A stretch of 64,000 bases of DNA, taken from contig CAWIHA010000024.1 of NCBI GenBank assembly GCA_963835855.1, positions 1 through 64,000 of the forward strand, read 5' to 3'. Below are positions 9,053-18,205 of this stretch, piece after piece; within the stretch, counting starts at the first letter, position 1; every line of letters begins with the position of its first letter. The DNA is from CAWIHA01 sp963835855 (GTDB lineage Bacteria > Acidobacteriota > Terriglobia > Bryobacterales > Bryobacteraceae). A program made the translations under genes and the position numbers. Below the pieces are notes generated by a model. The model did not search any database. It was not told the DNA's origin and saw only the letters and a program-made list of their open reading frames with translations.

Positions 9053-11338
9053 CTACGATCCCTGTGCTCCGGCCTTGAACCTCTTGCCGGCCTCCTGAGC
9101 GTCTACCACCGCAATGGCGGCGACGTTCACGATGTCGTTCACGTCGGCCCCGCGCTGCAAAACGTGCACCGGCTTCGACGTTCCCATCAGGATCGGCCCG
9201 ATCACTTCGGCTCCGCCGATCCGTGCCAGCAGCTTGTAGGCGATATTGCCTGCTTCCAGATTTGGGAAGATCAGCACGTTCGCGCCGCCCTTGAGCGTGC
9301 TGAACGGATAAGTTTCTTCGATAATCTCCGGCACCACGGCGGTGTCGGCCTGCATCTCGCCATCGACGATCAGTGAGGGCTCCCGTCTCCGGGCCAATTC
9401 AACCGCGCGGCGGACTTTCTCGGCGAGCGGATGGCGCGTGCTGCCGAAATTCGAGAACGAGAGCATGGCGACGCGCGGCTCGACGTTGAACCGCCGCGCC
9501 ATCTCGGCCGTGCACACGGCGATCTCCGCCAGGTCCTCCGCGGCGGGCTCGATATTCACCGTGCAATCCGCCAGGAAGTAGATGTCGTTTCTGGCGGTGA
9601 TCAACATGTAGACGCCCGAGACCCTGTGCAGGCCCTCGCGCACCGAGATCACGTGCAGAGCCGGCCGGATCGTGTCGGGATAGTGCTCGGTCAGCCCGCC
9701 CACAAGCGCATCGGCATCGCCGGTGTGCACCATCATCGAGCCGAAGATGTTCCGGTTGCGCATCCAGTCGCGCGCCTCGTGCGGGGTGATACCTTTGCGT
9801 TGCCGCAGACGGTAGAGCTCCTGGACGTAGCGTTCGAAGTCGGGAGAATGGTTCGGATCGATGATGCGGGCGCCCCCCAGATCGGCGTGCAGGTCCTCGG
9901 CGCACGCGCGAATCACTTCCTCCCTGCCCAGCAAGACCGGCGTCGCGATCTTCTCATCGAGCAAGATATGGCAGGCGCGCAGGATCTTGGGTTCTTCCCC
10001 CTCCGGAAACACCACGCGCATGGGCTGCCGCTGCGCCTTGTGAATCATCACGCGCATCACTTCGCGCGCCTTACCCAGCCGCCGCTCGAGCTGCTCCTTG
10101 TACTGGTTGAGATCGACCGGCTGCTGCGCCACGCCCGTCTCCATCGCCGCCTGGGCTACCGCGGCCGCCTCCCAAATGAGCACGCGCGAGTCGAAGGGCT
10201 TGGGAATGATGTACCCGCGGCCGAATTCCAGCCGCTCCACGCCGTAGGCGCTGCGCACGGCGTCGGGCACGTCCTCCTTGGCGAGCGCGGCCAGAGCGCG
10301 CGTCGCGGCTAGCTTCATCTCATCGTTGATGGCGGTGGCGCGCACATCAAGGGCGCCGCGGAAAATGAACGGAAACCCGAGCACATTGTTCACCTGGTTC
10401 GGGTAGTCCGAACGGCCGGTGCACATGATAATGTCCGGGCGCGTCTGAACGGCGAGGTCGTAGGCGATCTCCGGATCGGGGTTCGCCAATGCAAACGCAA
10501 CCGGGTTCGCCGCCATGGCGAGGAGCATCTCTGGGGTCACGCAGTTGCCGCAGGAAAGGCCCACGAACACGTCGGCGCCGTGCAGGGCTTCGGCCAGCGT
10601 GCGCGCATCCGTGGCGGCCGCAAAACGGGCCTTGTACTTGTTCATCCCTTCGGTGCGGCCTTTGTAGATGACGCCCTTGGTGTCGCACATGAGGATGTTT
10701 TCGCGCTTCAGGCCAAGGCGGATGTAGTGCTCGGCGCAGGAAATTGCGCTGGCGCCCGCTCCGCTGAAAACGAGCTTCACTTCACCGATGCGCTTGTTGA
10801 CGACCTCCAGCGCGTTCAACAGCGCGGCGCCCGAGATGATCGCGGTGCCGTGCTGGTCGTCGTGAAACACCGGGATCTTCATCGTGCGCTTCAGCTCTTC
10901 TTCGATCTCGAAGCACTCGGGGGCCTTGATGTCTTCCAGGTTGATGCCGCCGAACGTCGGCTCGAGCAACTGGCAGGCGCGGATGATCTCTTTGGGGTCC
11001 TCGGTTGCCAGTTCGATATCGAACACATCGATATCGGCGAACCGCTTGAATAGCACGCCCTTGCCTTCCATGACCGGCTTTCCGGCTAGCGCGCCGATAT
11101 TGCCCAGGCCGAGCACGGCGGTGCCGTTCGAAACGACGGCGACCAGGTTCCCTTTGGCGGTGTAACGATAGGCGAGGCTGGGATCGCGCTCAATCTCCAA
11201 GCACGGGACCGCGACGCCGGGCGTGTAGGCAAGACTCAAATCGCGCTGCGTGCGGCAAGGCTTGGTCGGCGTCACGGCCACCTTGCCGGGCGCCGGCGAG
11301 GAATGGTATTCCAGCGCATCTTCTTTCCGGATCAGCAT
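9053..11338 (-). CDS. maeB: NADP-dependent malic enzyme fused to phosphotransacetylase-like domain
   Basis: 761 residues. The N-terminal malic enzyme domain (about 1-430) has LAYTPGVAVPCLEI, FHDDQHGTAIISGAA (metal and malate binding) and VFSGAGASAISC (dinucleotide binding). The C-terminal part (about 440-755) is a phosphate acetyltransferase-like domain (VVFPEGEEPKILRA, DGEMQADTAVVPEI), as in E. coli MaeB, where it is regulatory rather than catalytic. The reaction is oxidative decarboxylation of malate to pyruvate with NADP reduction, supplying NADPH and linking the TCA cycle to pyruvate. The length matches the hybrid family. It is monocistronic and convergent with the UPF0173 gene. Confidence 0.96.
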   Translation of the reverse strand: MLIRKEDALEYHSSPAPGKVAVTPTKPCRTQRDLSLAYTPGVAVPCLEIERDPSLAYRYTAKGNLVAVVSNGTAVLGLGNIGALAGKPVMEGKGVLFKRFADIDVFDIELATEDPKEIIRACQLLEPTFGGINLEDIKAPECFEIEEELKRTMKIPVFHDDQHGTAIISGAALLNALEVVNKRIGEVKLVFSGAGASAISCAEHYIRLGLKRENILMCDTKGVIYKGRTEGMNKYKARFAAATDARTLAEALHGADVFVGLSCGNCVTPEMLLAMAANPVAFALANPDPEIAYDLAVQTRPDIIMCTGRSDYPNQVNNVLGFPFIFRGALDVRATAINDEMKLAATRALAALAKEDVPDAVRSAYGVERLEFGRGYIIPKPFDSRVLIWEAAAVAQAAMETGVAQQPVDLNQYKEQLERRLGKAREVMRVMIHKAQRQPMRVVFPEGEEPKILRACHILLDEKIATPVLLGREEVIRACAEDLHADLGGARIIDPNHSPDFERYVQELYRLRQRKGITPHEARDWMRNRNIFGSMMVHTGDADALVGGLTEHYPDTIRPALHVISVREGLHRVSGVYMLITARNDIYFLADCTVNIEPAAEDLAEIAVCTAEMARRFNVEPRVAMLSFSNFGSTRHPLAEKVRRAVELARRREPSLIVDGEMQADTAVVPEIIEETYPFSTLKGGANVLIFPNLEAGNIAYKLLARIGGAEVIGPILMGTSKPVHVLQRGADVNDIVNVAAIAVVDAQEAGKRFKAGAQGS

Positions 11339-11528
11339 GGCGGATTGTCCTCTCTTCGATCAGGGTAGCGCGTTCGGCGCATCGCGCTGCATTCGTCTGC
11401 AGCCATCCCGCTCATGCCGGAACGGTACCTGCTGGCGCGCGCGGCCCAGAAACAGCGTAACCGGGGCCGCGCCGTGAGAGAGCGATAAGGCGCGGATCTG
11501 GGGATGCGCCGGGGAGCGACGCGCGTTC

Positions 11529-11711
11529 CTACGAGCGGCTTTGTCCGGGCGGCTCTTCCCCGGCGGCCTTCACCAGCTCCCAACGCCCGCGGCCGCACTT
11601 GTTCGGGCATTCGGGCAGGTTCTGGTCCTTGGCGAAGCAGGCGGGTGCCTTGCAGACACTGCACCAGTAGAATCCCGTGGCGGGGGCCGCTGTTCCTGGC
11701 TTGTAAGTCAT
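11529..11711 (-). CDS. Cys-rich 60-aa protein, probable zinc ribbon
   Basis: A 60-residue protein with two Cys pairs, CSVC (17-20) and CPNKC (35-39), plus Cys25, the spacing of a small zinc ribbon. It starts with MTYKPGTAAPATGFYWC, a turn-rich beta opening resembling other KPG/SG-type mini-proteins. GAGGAG lies upstream of the ATG, supporting translation. The tail is acidic and proline-rich. Metal binding is inferred; function unknown. It lies alone between the malic enzyme gene and a membrane protein gene on the same strand. Confidence 0.6.
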   Translation of the reverse strand: MTYKPGTAAPATGFYWCSVCKAPACFAKDQNLPECPNKCGRGRWELVKAAGEEPPGQSRS

Positions 11712-11901
11712 CGTTTTGCCGCTCCTCGCATTTTACGGTCTATTGTTGCTCCGGCGCTTACATCCCGGCGCACGCTGCAAGAAAGCGAGGTCCGTTACCA
11801 ACCACACCCGGGGTTTTCAATCGCATCCCCATGCAAAAAACACCCGGCTTAAAACCTCGTAGTGTACCTATAAGACGTAAGCTGCCGGAATTGGCGTTTT
11901 C

Positions 11902-12294
11902 CTATTCCAGATCCTCACGAACGTCCACGGGATCACGCGGAACTTTTGTCCTCCGCCAAAGTGCGGGCCTAAGTTTCCAGTAAACCAAAGCCGCTATCCC
12001 GGCTAGGATTAGAGCGCCTCCGATGAGGTATAGGAGAGAGTAGAGAACGGGACTCCGCTCCCAAAGTGACAGTAGCACACCTCGATCTTGGTACATCGTA
12101 CAGCTTATAGTAAACGCAAACAGCAAGAGCACAAATATCAGCGAAATACGTATTGTTAACGGCGCACTGGCCTTGCCTCTCTCGCTTCGCGAAGTAAGCT
12201 TAGTGAGGATGGTCATCATGGCGAACGTTACGGCTGGCAGCCAGAAGGAAACTTCAATATCCTCAATCAGCCGATCCACACCTACAACGATCAT
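11902..12294 (-). CDS. Hypothetical membrane protein, 130 aa
   Basis: Three hydrophobic segments are visible: residues 17-31 (weak), about 47-67 (IRISLIFVLLLFAFTISCTM) and 83-108 (LYSLLYLIGGALILAGIAALVYW). The tail is basic then acidic (WRRTKVPRDPVDVREDLE). The gene is noticeably less GC-rich than its neighbours, with many T- and A-ending codons, which suggests a different origin or weak codon selection. It lies 30 bp downstream of the phosphatase gene on the same strand. No family recognised. Confidence 0.5.
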   Translation of the reverse strand: MIVVGVDRLIEDIEVSFWLPAVTFAMMTILTKLTSRSERGKASAPLTIRISLIFVLLLFAFTISCTMYQDRGVLLSLWERSPVLYSLLYLIGGALILAGIAALVYWKLRPALWRRTKVPRDPVDVREDLE

Positions 12295-12324
12295 AAAATC
12301 CTCCGCTCGACCGAGGGTCTCATA

Positions 12325-12978
12325 TCATTTACGCTCCTGGATGACGGCCCGCGCGATCTCTTCGAGCCGACCCACTATGATATCCGGCGGCTCGTCTTCG
12401 AAAGTCTCCGGCTGGAAGCCGTAACGGACGCCGCAAACCTTGATGCCCGCATTGCGGGCCGTGAGCACGTCCACGGCGCTGTCGCCAACCATCATCGCTC
12501 GCTCCGGCGTCACCTCCAACTCGGCCAGCAACGCCGCAACTCCGACCGGGTTCGGCTTTTTCTGCTCGAAGCTGTTGCCGCCGTAAACTCGGGCGAAATA
12601 CCTGGCGAGCCCGAGAGCGTCCAGAATCTGGCTGCTGATGCGCACCGGCTTGTTCGTCAGCACAGCCATCTTCACGCCGTCGCTGTGGAGTTCATCGAGC
12701 GCTTCCGGAACACCGGGGTATGGCCTGGTGCTATCGAGCTTGTGCTCGCTGTAATAAGCCAGGAAGAACTCGAGCGCCCTCTCGACCTGGTCCTCGGAGG
12801 CCTGCTCGCCGAGCGCGCGGCGCATGAGAATCGACGCGCCGCTGCCCACATAAGAGGACACGCGGTCTTCCTCGAGCGGAGGCATGCCCATGTAGCCGAG
12901 CGTCGCATTCACCGAATGCGCCAGGTCGAGTCTGGAATCGATCAGCGTGCCGTCGAGATCGAAGATCAGCAGCTCCAT
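12325..12978 (-). CDS. gph: Phosphoglycolate phosphatase, HAD superfamily
   Basis: A 217-residue HAD hydrolase: motif I FDLDGTLIDS (nucleophile Asp7), motif II VLTNKP, motif III Lys in EQKKPNP, and motif IV MVGDSAVDV. A helical cap domain between motifs I and II places it in the Gph/PPase subgroup that dephosphorylates 2-phosphoglycolate, a product of DNA repair and oxygenase side reactions. Related phosphatases such as pyrophosphatase PpaX share the layout, so substrate is not certain. It probably forms an operon with cvpA and purC upstream (gaps of 55 bp each). Confidence 0.85.
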   Translation of the reverse strand: MELLIFDLDGTLIDSRLDLAHSVNATLGYMGMPPLEEDRVSSYVGSGASILMRRALGEQASEDQVERALEFFLAYYSEHKLDSTRPYPGVPEALDELHSDGVKMAVLTNKPVRISSQILDALGLARYFARVYGGNSFEQKKPNPVGVAALLAELEVTPERAMMVGDSAVDVLTARNAGIKVCGVRYGFQPETFEDEPPDIIVGRLEEIARAVIQERK

Positions 12979-13033
12979 CGCAGCTCCGGTTGCAACGGGA
13001 CCTGTTTCTGCGGGGGCGGACTACTGATTTTCG

Positions 13034-13618
13034 TCAATACTTCTGCTCCGGAGGCTTGTGCCCGGCCTTCTCGATCGCTTCCGCCTTCTTGAGCGCTTCC
13101 GCCCAGATCTGTTTGACTTTCTCGTATCCTTCCCGGAAATCCTGCCTCACTTCTCGCGGCGCTGCGGAGGCCATCGCCCGGGCCGCCTCCATCAGGTATG
13201 GCGCCGTACGCGATTGCGTGACTGCGCGCACCGGATGCTTCGGTGCGAAGGTCACCATCAGCAGGATCAGCAGAGCGCTCACGAGCACGCCGCGCACTAG
13301 CCCAAAGGCGCCGCCGGCCAGCCGGTCGAGCCAGGATAGGTGCATGAGTTTCAACAGGCGGGCGAGCAGGGCAGTTACGAGCGCTCCCACGATTACGATG
13401 CCAAGGAAGACGACGAGAAAGCCGATGAGATTCGCGAGCCGCCTCGAGCTGACAAACCCATTGAGGTAGCCGCCCACGGCGCCGCAGAACCACAGCCCGC
13501 AAAACAGTGCGGCAATGAATGTCAGCAGGCCCAAGCCTGCCCGCACGAAGCCTTTGGCCAGGCCGGCTACGGCCGAGCCAGCCACAACGATGATGAGCAC
13601 AATATCCAGCCAGTTCAT
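13034..13618 (-). CDS. cvpA: CvpA family membrane protein
   Basis: 194 residues with four hydrophobic segments starting MNWLDIVLIIVVAGSAVAGL, the classic CvpA/colicin V production protein opening. The Gly-rich segments GFVRAGLGLLTFIAALFCGL and SWLDRLAGGAFGLVRG are also typical. The C terminus is charged and cytosolic (residues 150-194). CvpA is an inner-membrane protein needed for colicin V export and envelope homeostasis in enterobacteria; the molecular role is unresolved. It lies between purC and gph on the same strand, matching the frequent genomic link of cvpA with purine genes. Confidence 0.88.
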   Translation of the reverse strand: MNWLDIVLIIVVAGSAVAGLAKGFVRAGLGLLTFIAALFCGLWFCGAVGGYLNGFVSSRRLANLIGFLVVFLGIVIVGALVTALLARLLKLMHLSWLDRLAGGAFGLVRGVLVSALLILLMVTFAPKHPVRAVTQSRTAPYLMEAARAMASAAPREVRQDFREGYEKVKQIWAEALKKAEAIEKAGHKPPEQKY

Positions 13619-13673
13619 TAGAGAGCTCCTGTCAATGTCGATTCGGATGGAAGCGGCAGCGCGGTTCCGTTCT

Positions 13674-14567
13674 TCATAGCTCTTTCCCGGTCAGTGCGCG
13701 ATACGCCTGCCTGTATTTTTCGCTGGTTTTGCCCGTGACCTCCGGCGGCAGCGGCGGTGCGGGCGGCTGCTTGTTCCAGTGGATCGATTCCAGGTAGTCG
13801 CGCACGTATTGCTTATCATAGGACGGCTGCGCGCCGCCGGGCTTGTACGATTCTGCCGGCCAGAACCGCGAGGAGTCCGGCGTGAGCACCTCGTCGGCGA
13901 GTACGAGTTCTCCGTCCACAAAACCGAATTCGAACTTCGTATCGGCGATGATAATCCCCCGGCTGGCGGCGTAATCCGCAGCGCGCCGGTAGATGGCCAA
14001 CGTCAGATCGCGCAGGCGGCCCGCAAGATCTTCGCCGACTGCCGCCGCTACTTTCTCAAACGGGATGTTCTCGTCATGTCCCGTTTGCGCCTTGGTGGCC
14101 GGCGTGAAGATCGGCTCCGGCAGCTTGTCGCTCTCCTTCAGGCCGGCGGGCAACCGGATGCCGCAGATGGAGCCCCTCTCCCGATATTCCTTCCAGCCAG
14201 AGCCCGAAAGATAACCGCGCGCCACGCACTCGATGTCGATCATCTTGGCGCGCTTGACCAGCATCGAACGGCCTTCCAGTTGGCTGCGGTAGCGCGGCAG
14301 CGGGCCGGGATATTCCCGGATGTCGGCGGTGAGAAAGTGGGTCGGCATGAGGCCGGCGAGAAAGCCGAACCAGAACACCGACAACTGCGTGAGCACCCGC
14401 CCCTTGTCCGGAATGCCGGTGGGAAGGATGTAGTCGAACGCCGAAATGCGGTCTGTGGCCACAATCAACAGCTTGTTGCCGAGGCTGTAAACGTCGCGGA
14501 CCTTGCCTCGGCTGTGGCGCTCGACGCCGGGCAGGTCGGATTCCAACAAGACATTGTGGTCACTCAT
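13674..14567 (-). CDS. purC: Phosphoribosylaminoimidazole-succinocarboxamide synthase
   Basis: A 297-residue SAICAR synthetase, the ATP-dependent step joining CAIR and aspartate in purine synthesis. Signatures: GKVRDVYSLGNKLLIVATDRISAFD at the N terminus, IECVARGYLSGSGWKEY, and DTKFEFGF with DEVLTPDSSRFW. The length fits the longer PurC type (about 290-300 residues) found outside enterobacteria. It begins the minus-strand run purC-cvpA-gph and is divergent from the glycosyltransferase gene at 14687, with 119 bp between the two starts. Confidence 0.97.
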   Translation of the reverse strand: MSDHNVLLESDLPGVERHSRGKVRDVYSLGNKLLIVATDRISAFDYILPTGIPDKGRVLTQLSVFWFGFLAGLMPTHFLTADIREYPGPLPRYRSQLEGRSMLVKRAKMIDIECVARGYLSGSGWKEYRERGSICGIRLPAGLKESDKLPEPIFTPATKAQTGHDENIPFEKVAAAVGEDLAGRLRDLTLAIYRRAADYAASRGIIIADTKFEFGFVDGELVLADEVLTPDSSRFWPAESYKPGGAQPSYDKQYVRDYLESIHWNKQPPAPPLPPEVTGKTSEKYRQAYRALTGKEL

Positions 14568-14686
14568 TCGATAGCGCCTCCCTGGATTGCCGGCGCTGGA
14601 TTCCGCGCCGGGTTTCGTCCTTCGTTATGGCTAAGAAGCAGCCGCGGCTACTCATCATGAACAACCCATTATACTGAGGGAAGCGA

Positions 14687-16096
14687 ATGAAGCTCTCAAT
14701 CCTGATGCCCGTGTATAACGAGCGCACGGTGGTGGAGCGTTCAATCGCTCAAGTGCTCCGCGCACCGCTGCCGGAAGACATGGAGCGCGAGCTCGTCATT
14801 GTTGACGACGCCTCTACCGACGGCACTGGGAGCATCCTCACACGGCTGGCTGAGAATCACCCCGCCATCCGTTTGTTCCAGCACGAAGTCAACCAAGGCA
14901 AGGGAGCGGCGGTGCGCACGGCGATCCAGCAGGCGAGAGGGGATTTCTCCATCATTCAGGACGCCGATCTGGAATACGATCCGCTCGAATACTCCAGGCT
15001 GCTGCGCCCTTTACTGGACGGCCACGCCGACGCGGTCTTCGGGTCGCGCTACCTCGCCGGCGAGCAGACGCGCGTGCTGTTGTTCTGGCACTCGATGATC
15101 AACAAGGCCCTGACGCTGATCTCGAACATGTTTTCAAATCTCAGCATCACAGACATGGAGACCTGTTACAAGGTCTATCGCACCGACTTGCTGAAGAGTA
15201 TTCCCATCCGCTCCAACCGCTTCGGCTTGGAGCCGGAGCTGGTCATGAAATCGGCCAAGCGGAACCTCCGTATCTACGAGGTGCCCATCAGTTATCACGG
15301 CCGCACTTACGAGGAGGGCAAGAAAATCGGCTGGCGCGATGGCATCAAGGCCTTCGGAACGGTGCTGCACTACTGGCTGATCGACGATCTTTATGTGGAG
15401 CCGTACGGCCGCGGCCTGCTCAATAACCTGACCGGAACGCCGCAGTATCTGAGCTGGGTCGCACGGATTGTGCGCCCACACATCGGCGACAGCGTGCTCG
15501 AGATCGGCGCGGGCATCGGGAATATCACTGGCCGCTTGATGGCGAGGCGGCTGGAGTATGTCGCCGCGGAAAAGGACCCGCTGTACCTGCATGCCCTGCG
15601 CAACCGCTTCTTCCGCGCGCCGAACGTGTGCGTGCGCCCCCTCGACCCCACGGTCGAGCGGGATTTCGATGGCCTCGAGGAGGCGTTCGATACGGTGCTG
15701 TGCCTGAACGTGCTCGAAGCGCTGGATGAACCTGGTCCAACCGTCCGCAGTCTGAGCCGCGCTCTCAAGCCCGGCGGGACGCTGCTGATCCTGGTGCCAC
15801 AGGGGCCGAGGCTTTACTGCGGCGTGGACTGTACCCTGGGCAACAAGCGGCGCTTCCGCCTCGCGGACGTACGTGTGCTGGTCGAAGAGGCAGGTCTGCG
15901 GATTGAGAAGGTGTATCAAGTGAACAAAGCCGGTGCGCTCGCCTGGGGCATATACGGCGGGCTGTTGGGCCGCAAATCGATCAACAAGCTCACGCTCAAG
16001 CTGTTCGACAAGTCCACCTGGCTGTGGCAGCGCGTCGACCCGATCCTGCCGTGGCGTGGCCTCTCGCTGATCGCTGTCGCGAGGAAACCGGCTTGA
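14687..16096 (+). CDS. Glycosyltransferase family 2 fused to a class I methyltransferase
   Basis: 469 residues in two domains. Residues 1-235 are a GT2 domain of the dolichol-phosphate-mannose-synthase type: LMPVYNERTVVE, IVDDAST (37-43), and the metal-binding QDADLEYD (91-98). Residues 250-469 are a SAM-dependent methyltransferase: VLEIGAGIGNITG (270-282), then LCLNVLEALDEP and LKPGGTLLILVP. The GT part probably transfers a sugar from a nucleotide donor to a lipid or glycan. The methyltransferase may modify the product. No membrane anchor is obvious. The next gene, a sugar epimerase 27 bp downstream, fits a shared glycan pathway. Confidence 0.88.
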   Translation: MKLSILMPVYNERTVVERSIAQVLRAPLPEDMERELVIVDDASTDGTGSILTRLAENHPAIRLFQHEVNQGKGAAVRTAIQQARGDFSIIQDADLEYDPLEYSRLLRPLLDGHADAVFGSRYLAGEQTRVLLFWHSMINKALTLISNMFSNLSITDMETCYKVYRTDLLKSIPIRSNRFGLEPELVMKSAKRNLRIYEVPISYHGRTYEEGKKIGWRDGIKAFGTVLHYWLIDDLYVEPYGRGLLNNLTGTPQYLSWVARIVRPHIGDSVLEIGAGIGNITGRLMARRLEYVAAEKDPLYLHALRNRFFRAPNVCVRPLDPTVERDFDGLEEAFDTVLCLNVLEALDEPGPTVRSLSRALKPGGTLLILVPQGPRLYCGVDCTLGNKRRFRLADVRVLVEEAGLRIEKVYQVNKAGALAWGIYGGLLGRKSINKLTLKLFDKSTWLWQRVDPILPWRGLSLIAVARKPA

Positions 16097-16123
16097 CGGA
16101 GCGCAAAGTGATCCCGGACTGAT

Positions 16124-17086
16124 ATGAACAAATACGTGGTTACCGGAGGCGGCGGGTTCATTGGCTCGGCGGTGGTGCGGGCGCTGCTGGAGCAGGGCGC
16201 CGGAAAAGTCGCGGTCATCGACAATTTCCTCACCGGCCGCGAGAAGAATCTCGAGGCGGTGCGCGCCGGAGTTGAGGTGCATCGCGCCGACATCCGCCGT
16301 TATGACGAGATCGCGGCCCTCCTGCGCGGCGCCGATGTCGTCTTCCACCTGGCCGCTATCCCTTCGGTGCCGCGCTCGATCAAGGAACCGGTGCCGTCGC
16401 ATGAAACCAATATCGACGGCACGTTCCATGTTTTCCGGGCGTGCGTTGAAGGCGGAGTGCGCCGCGTGTTTTACGCGGCTTCTTCTTCCGCGTACGGCGA
16501 CACGGAAGCGCTGCCGAAGATTGAATCCATGCTGCCCAGGCCCAAATCGCCGTACGCCGCGCAGAAGTTGATGGGCGAATATTACGCTTCGGTGTTCCAT
16601 CAGTGCTATGGGATCGAGACGGTGGCCGTGCGCTATTTCAATGTGTATGGTCCGCGCCAGGATCCCTCGAGCCCGTACTCTGGCGTGATTTCCGTCTTCA
16701 TGAAGGCGCTCATCGAACGGCGCCCGCCCACGATCTTTGGCGACGGCGAGCAGTCCCGCGATTTCACGTTTGTCGAGGACGTCGCCACGCTGACGCTCAA
16801 AGCGGCATTCGCACGCGCCGTGGAGGGGAAAGTTTATAACGGCGGCAACGGCAACCGCTACACGTTGAATCACGTCTGGAACGTGCTGCAGAAAATCGAA
16901 GGCGTCTCGATTCCCGCCCAGTACGGGCCGCCGCGTCCCGGGGATGTCCTCCATTCCCAGGCCGGCACCGCCGCGGCCGTTCGCGATCTGGGCCACGCGC
17001 CGCGGTTCACGCTCGAAGAGGGTTTGCGGCGCACGCTCGAGTGGTATCGTGCGCACCAAAGCGGAAGTGCATCCCCGCTATACTGA
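16124..17086 (+). CDS. NAD-dependent epimerase/dehydratase (UDP-glucose 4-epimerase-like)
   Basis: A 320-residue extended SDR. The Rossmann signature GGGGFIG is at 8-14, catalytic Ser120-Ser122 (AASSSAYG), and the Tyr144-x3-Lys148 pair in SPYAAQK. VRYFNVYGPRQDP is the sugar-nucleotide binding region common to GalE, WbpP and related epimerases. It likely interconverts UDP-sugars (for example UDP-Glc/Gal or the N-acetyl forms) for surface glycans. It follows the glycosyltransferase-methyltransferase gene by 27 bp, suggesting an operon. The exact substrate cannot be read from the sequence. Confidence 0.9.
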   Translation: MNKYVVTGGGGFIGSAVVRALLEQGAGKVAVIDNFLTGREKNLEAVRAGVEVHRADIRRYDEIAALLRGADVVFHLAAIPSVPRSIKEPVPSHETNIDGTFHVFRACVEGGVRRVFYAASSSAYGDTEALPKIESMLPRPKSPYAAQKLMGEYYASVFHQCYGIETVAVRYFNVYGPRQDPSSPYSGVISVFMKALIERRPPTIFGDGEQSRDFTFVEDVATLTLKAAFARAVEGKVYNGGNGNRYTLNHVWNVLQKIEGVSIPAQYGPPRPGDVLHSQAGTAAAVRDLGHAPRFTLEEGLRRTLEWYRAHQSGSASPLY

Positions 17087-17092
17087 TAGATA

Positions 17093-17368
17093 ATGAGCAG
17101 CCGGGAGGGGAGAATCGACATCCAAGTCGTGGCACTGGCTTGGGGTGCGCTAGCTATGATCGGTATGATCGCCGGGTTTCTTCCGGCCCTCATTTTTATC
17201 AACTGGATCAACCTGATTTTCGCCGGGGCCGGCCTGGCGCTGAGTGTGGCCGCGCTGGTGACGTCCCAGCCGCGGCAAAATGGTAGGGCGATCATTGCCA
17301 TGGTTGCGAACGGGATCCCGGTCGTGATCGGCATACTGCAGCTGACAATCGGCAGCAGCCCTCTGTAA
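17093..17368 (+). CDS. Small two/three-helix membrane protein
   Basis: 91 residues with hydrophobic segments at about 12-32 (VVALAWGALAMIGMIAGFLP), 34-57 and 68-86, short polar ends and a cytosolic-looking QPRQNGRA loop. The general style resembles DUF4190-like small membrane proteins, but I cannot name the family. It starts six bases after the epimerase stop, so it is very likely co-transcribed with it. Confidence 0.6.
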   Translation: MSSREGRIDIQVVALAWGALAMIGMIAGFLPALIFINWINLIFAGAGLALSVAALVTSQPRQNGRAIIAMVANGIPVVIGILQLTIGSSPL

Positions 17369-17421
17369 ACGGCGAAACCGGGCGCACGAGCGCCGAATCG
17401 TATAATTGAGCCGGGACCTCG

Positions 17422-18078
17422 ATGCCTATGCGAAATTTCTCCATTCTTCTGCTGTCGGCGGCGCTGACGTGGGCGGCGGACAAAAAGCCGCCCGTGGCGC
17501 AGGCCGCGAGCAGCCAGATTGCCATCACCGCGACTTTGTACGAGGGCCAGGAGGCCGTTCGGCAGGCGCTGGGTTCCGGCCTCGGCGCAGGCTTCATTGT
17601 CGTGAAGGTCGAGCTGGCGCCGAAAGCGGGAAAGACGATCGCGGTGAGCCGCGACGATTTTCTTCTGCGCAGCTACAACGACGGGGAGAGATGCCAGCCG
17701 TTCGCGCCCACGGAAATCGCCGGGCGCGGCGGGCTGGAGCTATCCTCTAATCGCCGAGCTACTGTCATGGCCGAGAATCCCGGACCGGTCTGGGGAGGGA
17801 TTCCGGGAACCGGGATGCCCAGACGGCTCCCTGGTTCTGGCGGGCAGATCGGCAACGGCAGCGCATCCGGCGGCACTGAGACCACGGTGGACTCCGGCGG
17901 CAAGGACAAGGAAGACCCGTTGCTCGCGGTGCTGAAGTCAAAGGTGCTGCAAGAAAAGGAAACGTCCACGCCCGTCTCCGGCTTGTTGTACTTTTCGCTC
18001 GAAGGCAAGCACAAGACCAAGGACCTAGCCTTGCAATACGCGGGCCCGGCCGGCAAGCTCACTTTGCGGTTCCATTAG
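17422..18078 (+). CDS. Secreted hypothetical protein, 218 aa
   Basis: It begins MPMRNFSILLLSAALTWAADKKPP, a signal peptide with cleavage near the AADKK junction; ATG 17428 is an alternative start two codons in. The mature part has a beta-rich segment (AGFIVVKVELAPKAGKTIAVSRDDFLLRSYNDGE) and a Gly/Pro-rich low-complexity middle (about residues 115-160). It ends in another beta stretch. The opening resembles proteins that carry a single beta-sandwich domain. Function unknown. It follows the small membrane gene by 53 bp. Confidence 0.6.
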   Translation: MPMRNFSILLLSAALTWAADKKPPVAQAASSQIAITATLYEGQEAVRQALGSGLGAGFIVVKVELAPKAGKTIAVSRDDFLLRSYNDGERCQPFAPTEIAGRGGLELSSNRRATVMAENPGPVWGGIPGTGMPRRLPGSGGQIGNGSASGGTETTVDSGGKDKEDPLLAVLKSKVLQEKETSTPVSGLLYFSLEGKHKTKDLALQYAGPAGKLTLRFH

Positions 18079-18205
18079 AGTGCACCGGCATCCGCAAGCG
18101 CGTTTGTGACCTCGATACTCCTGTCCTCCGCGTCGATCTCGGCATCATGGAGCCCAGCCTCGTCCGCGCGTGCGGATTACGCCTGCGCACACGGACTCCG
18201 CGCAT

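Noticed and set aside
15134..17059. A 641-residue minus-strand frame
   Set aside because: Lies opposite the glycosyltransferase and epimerase genes and has no recognisable domain.
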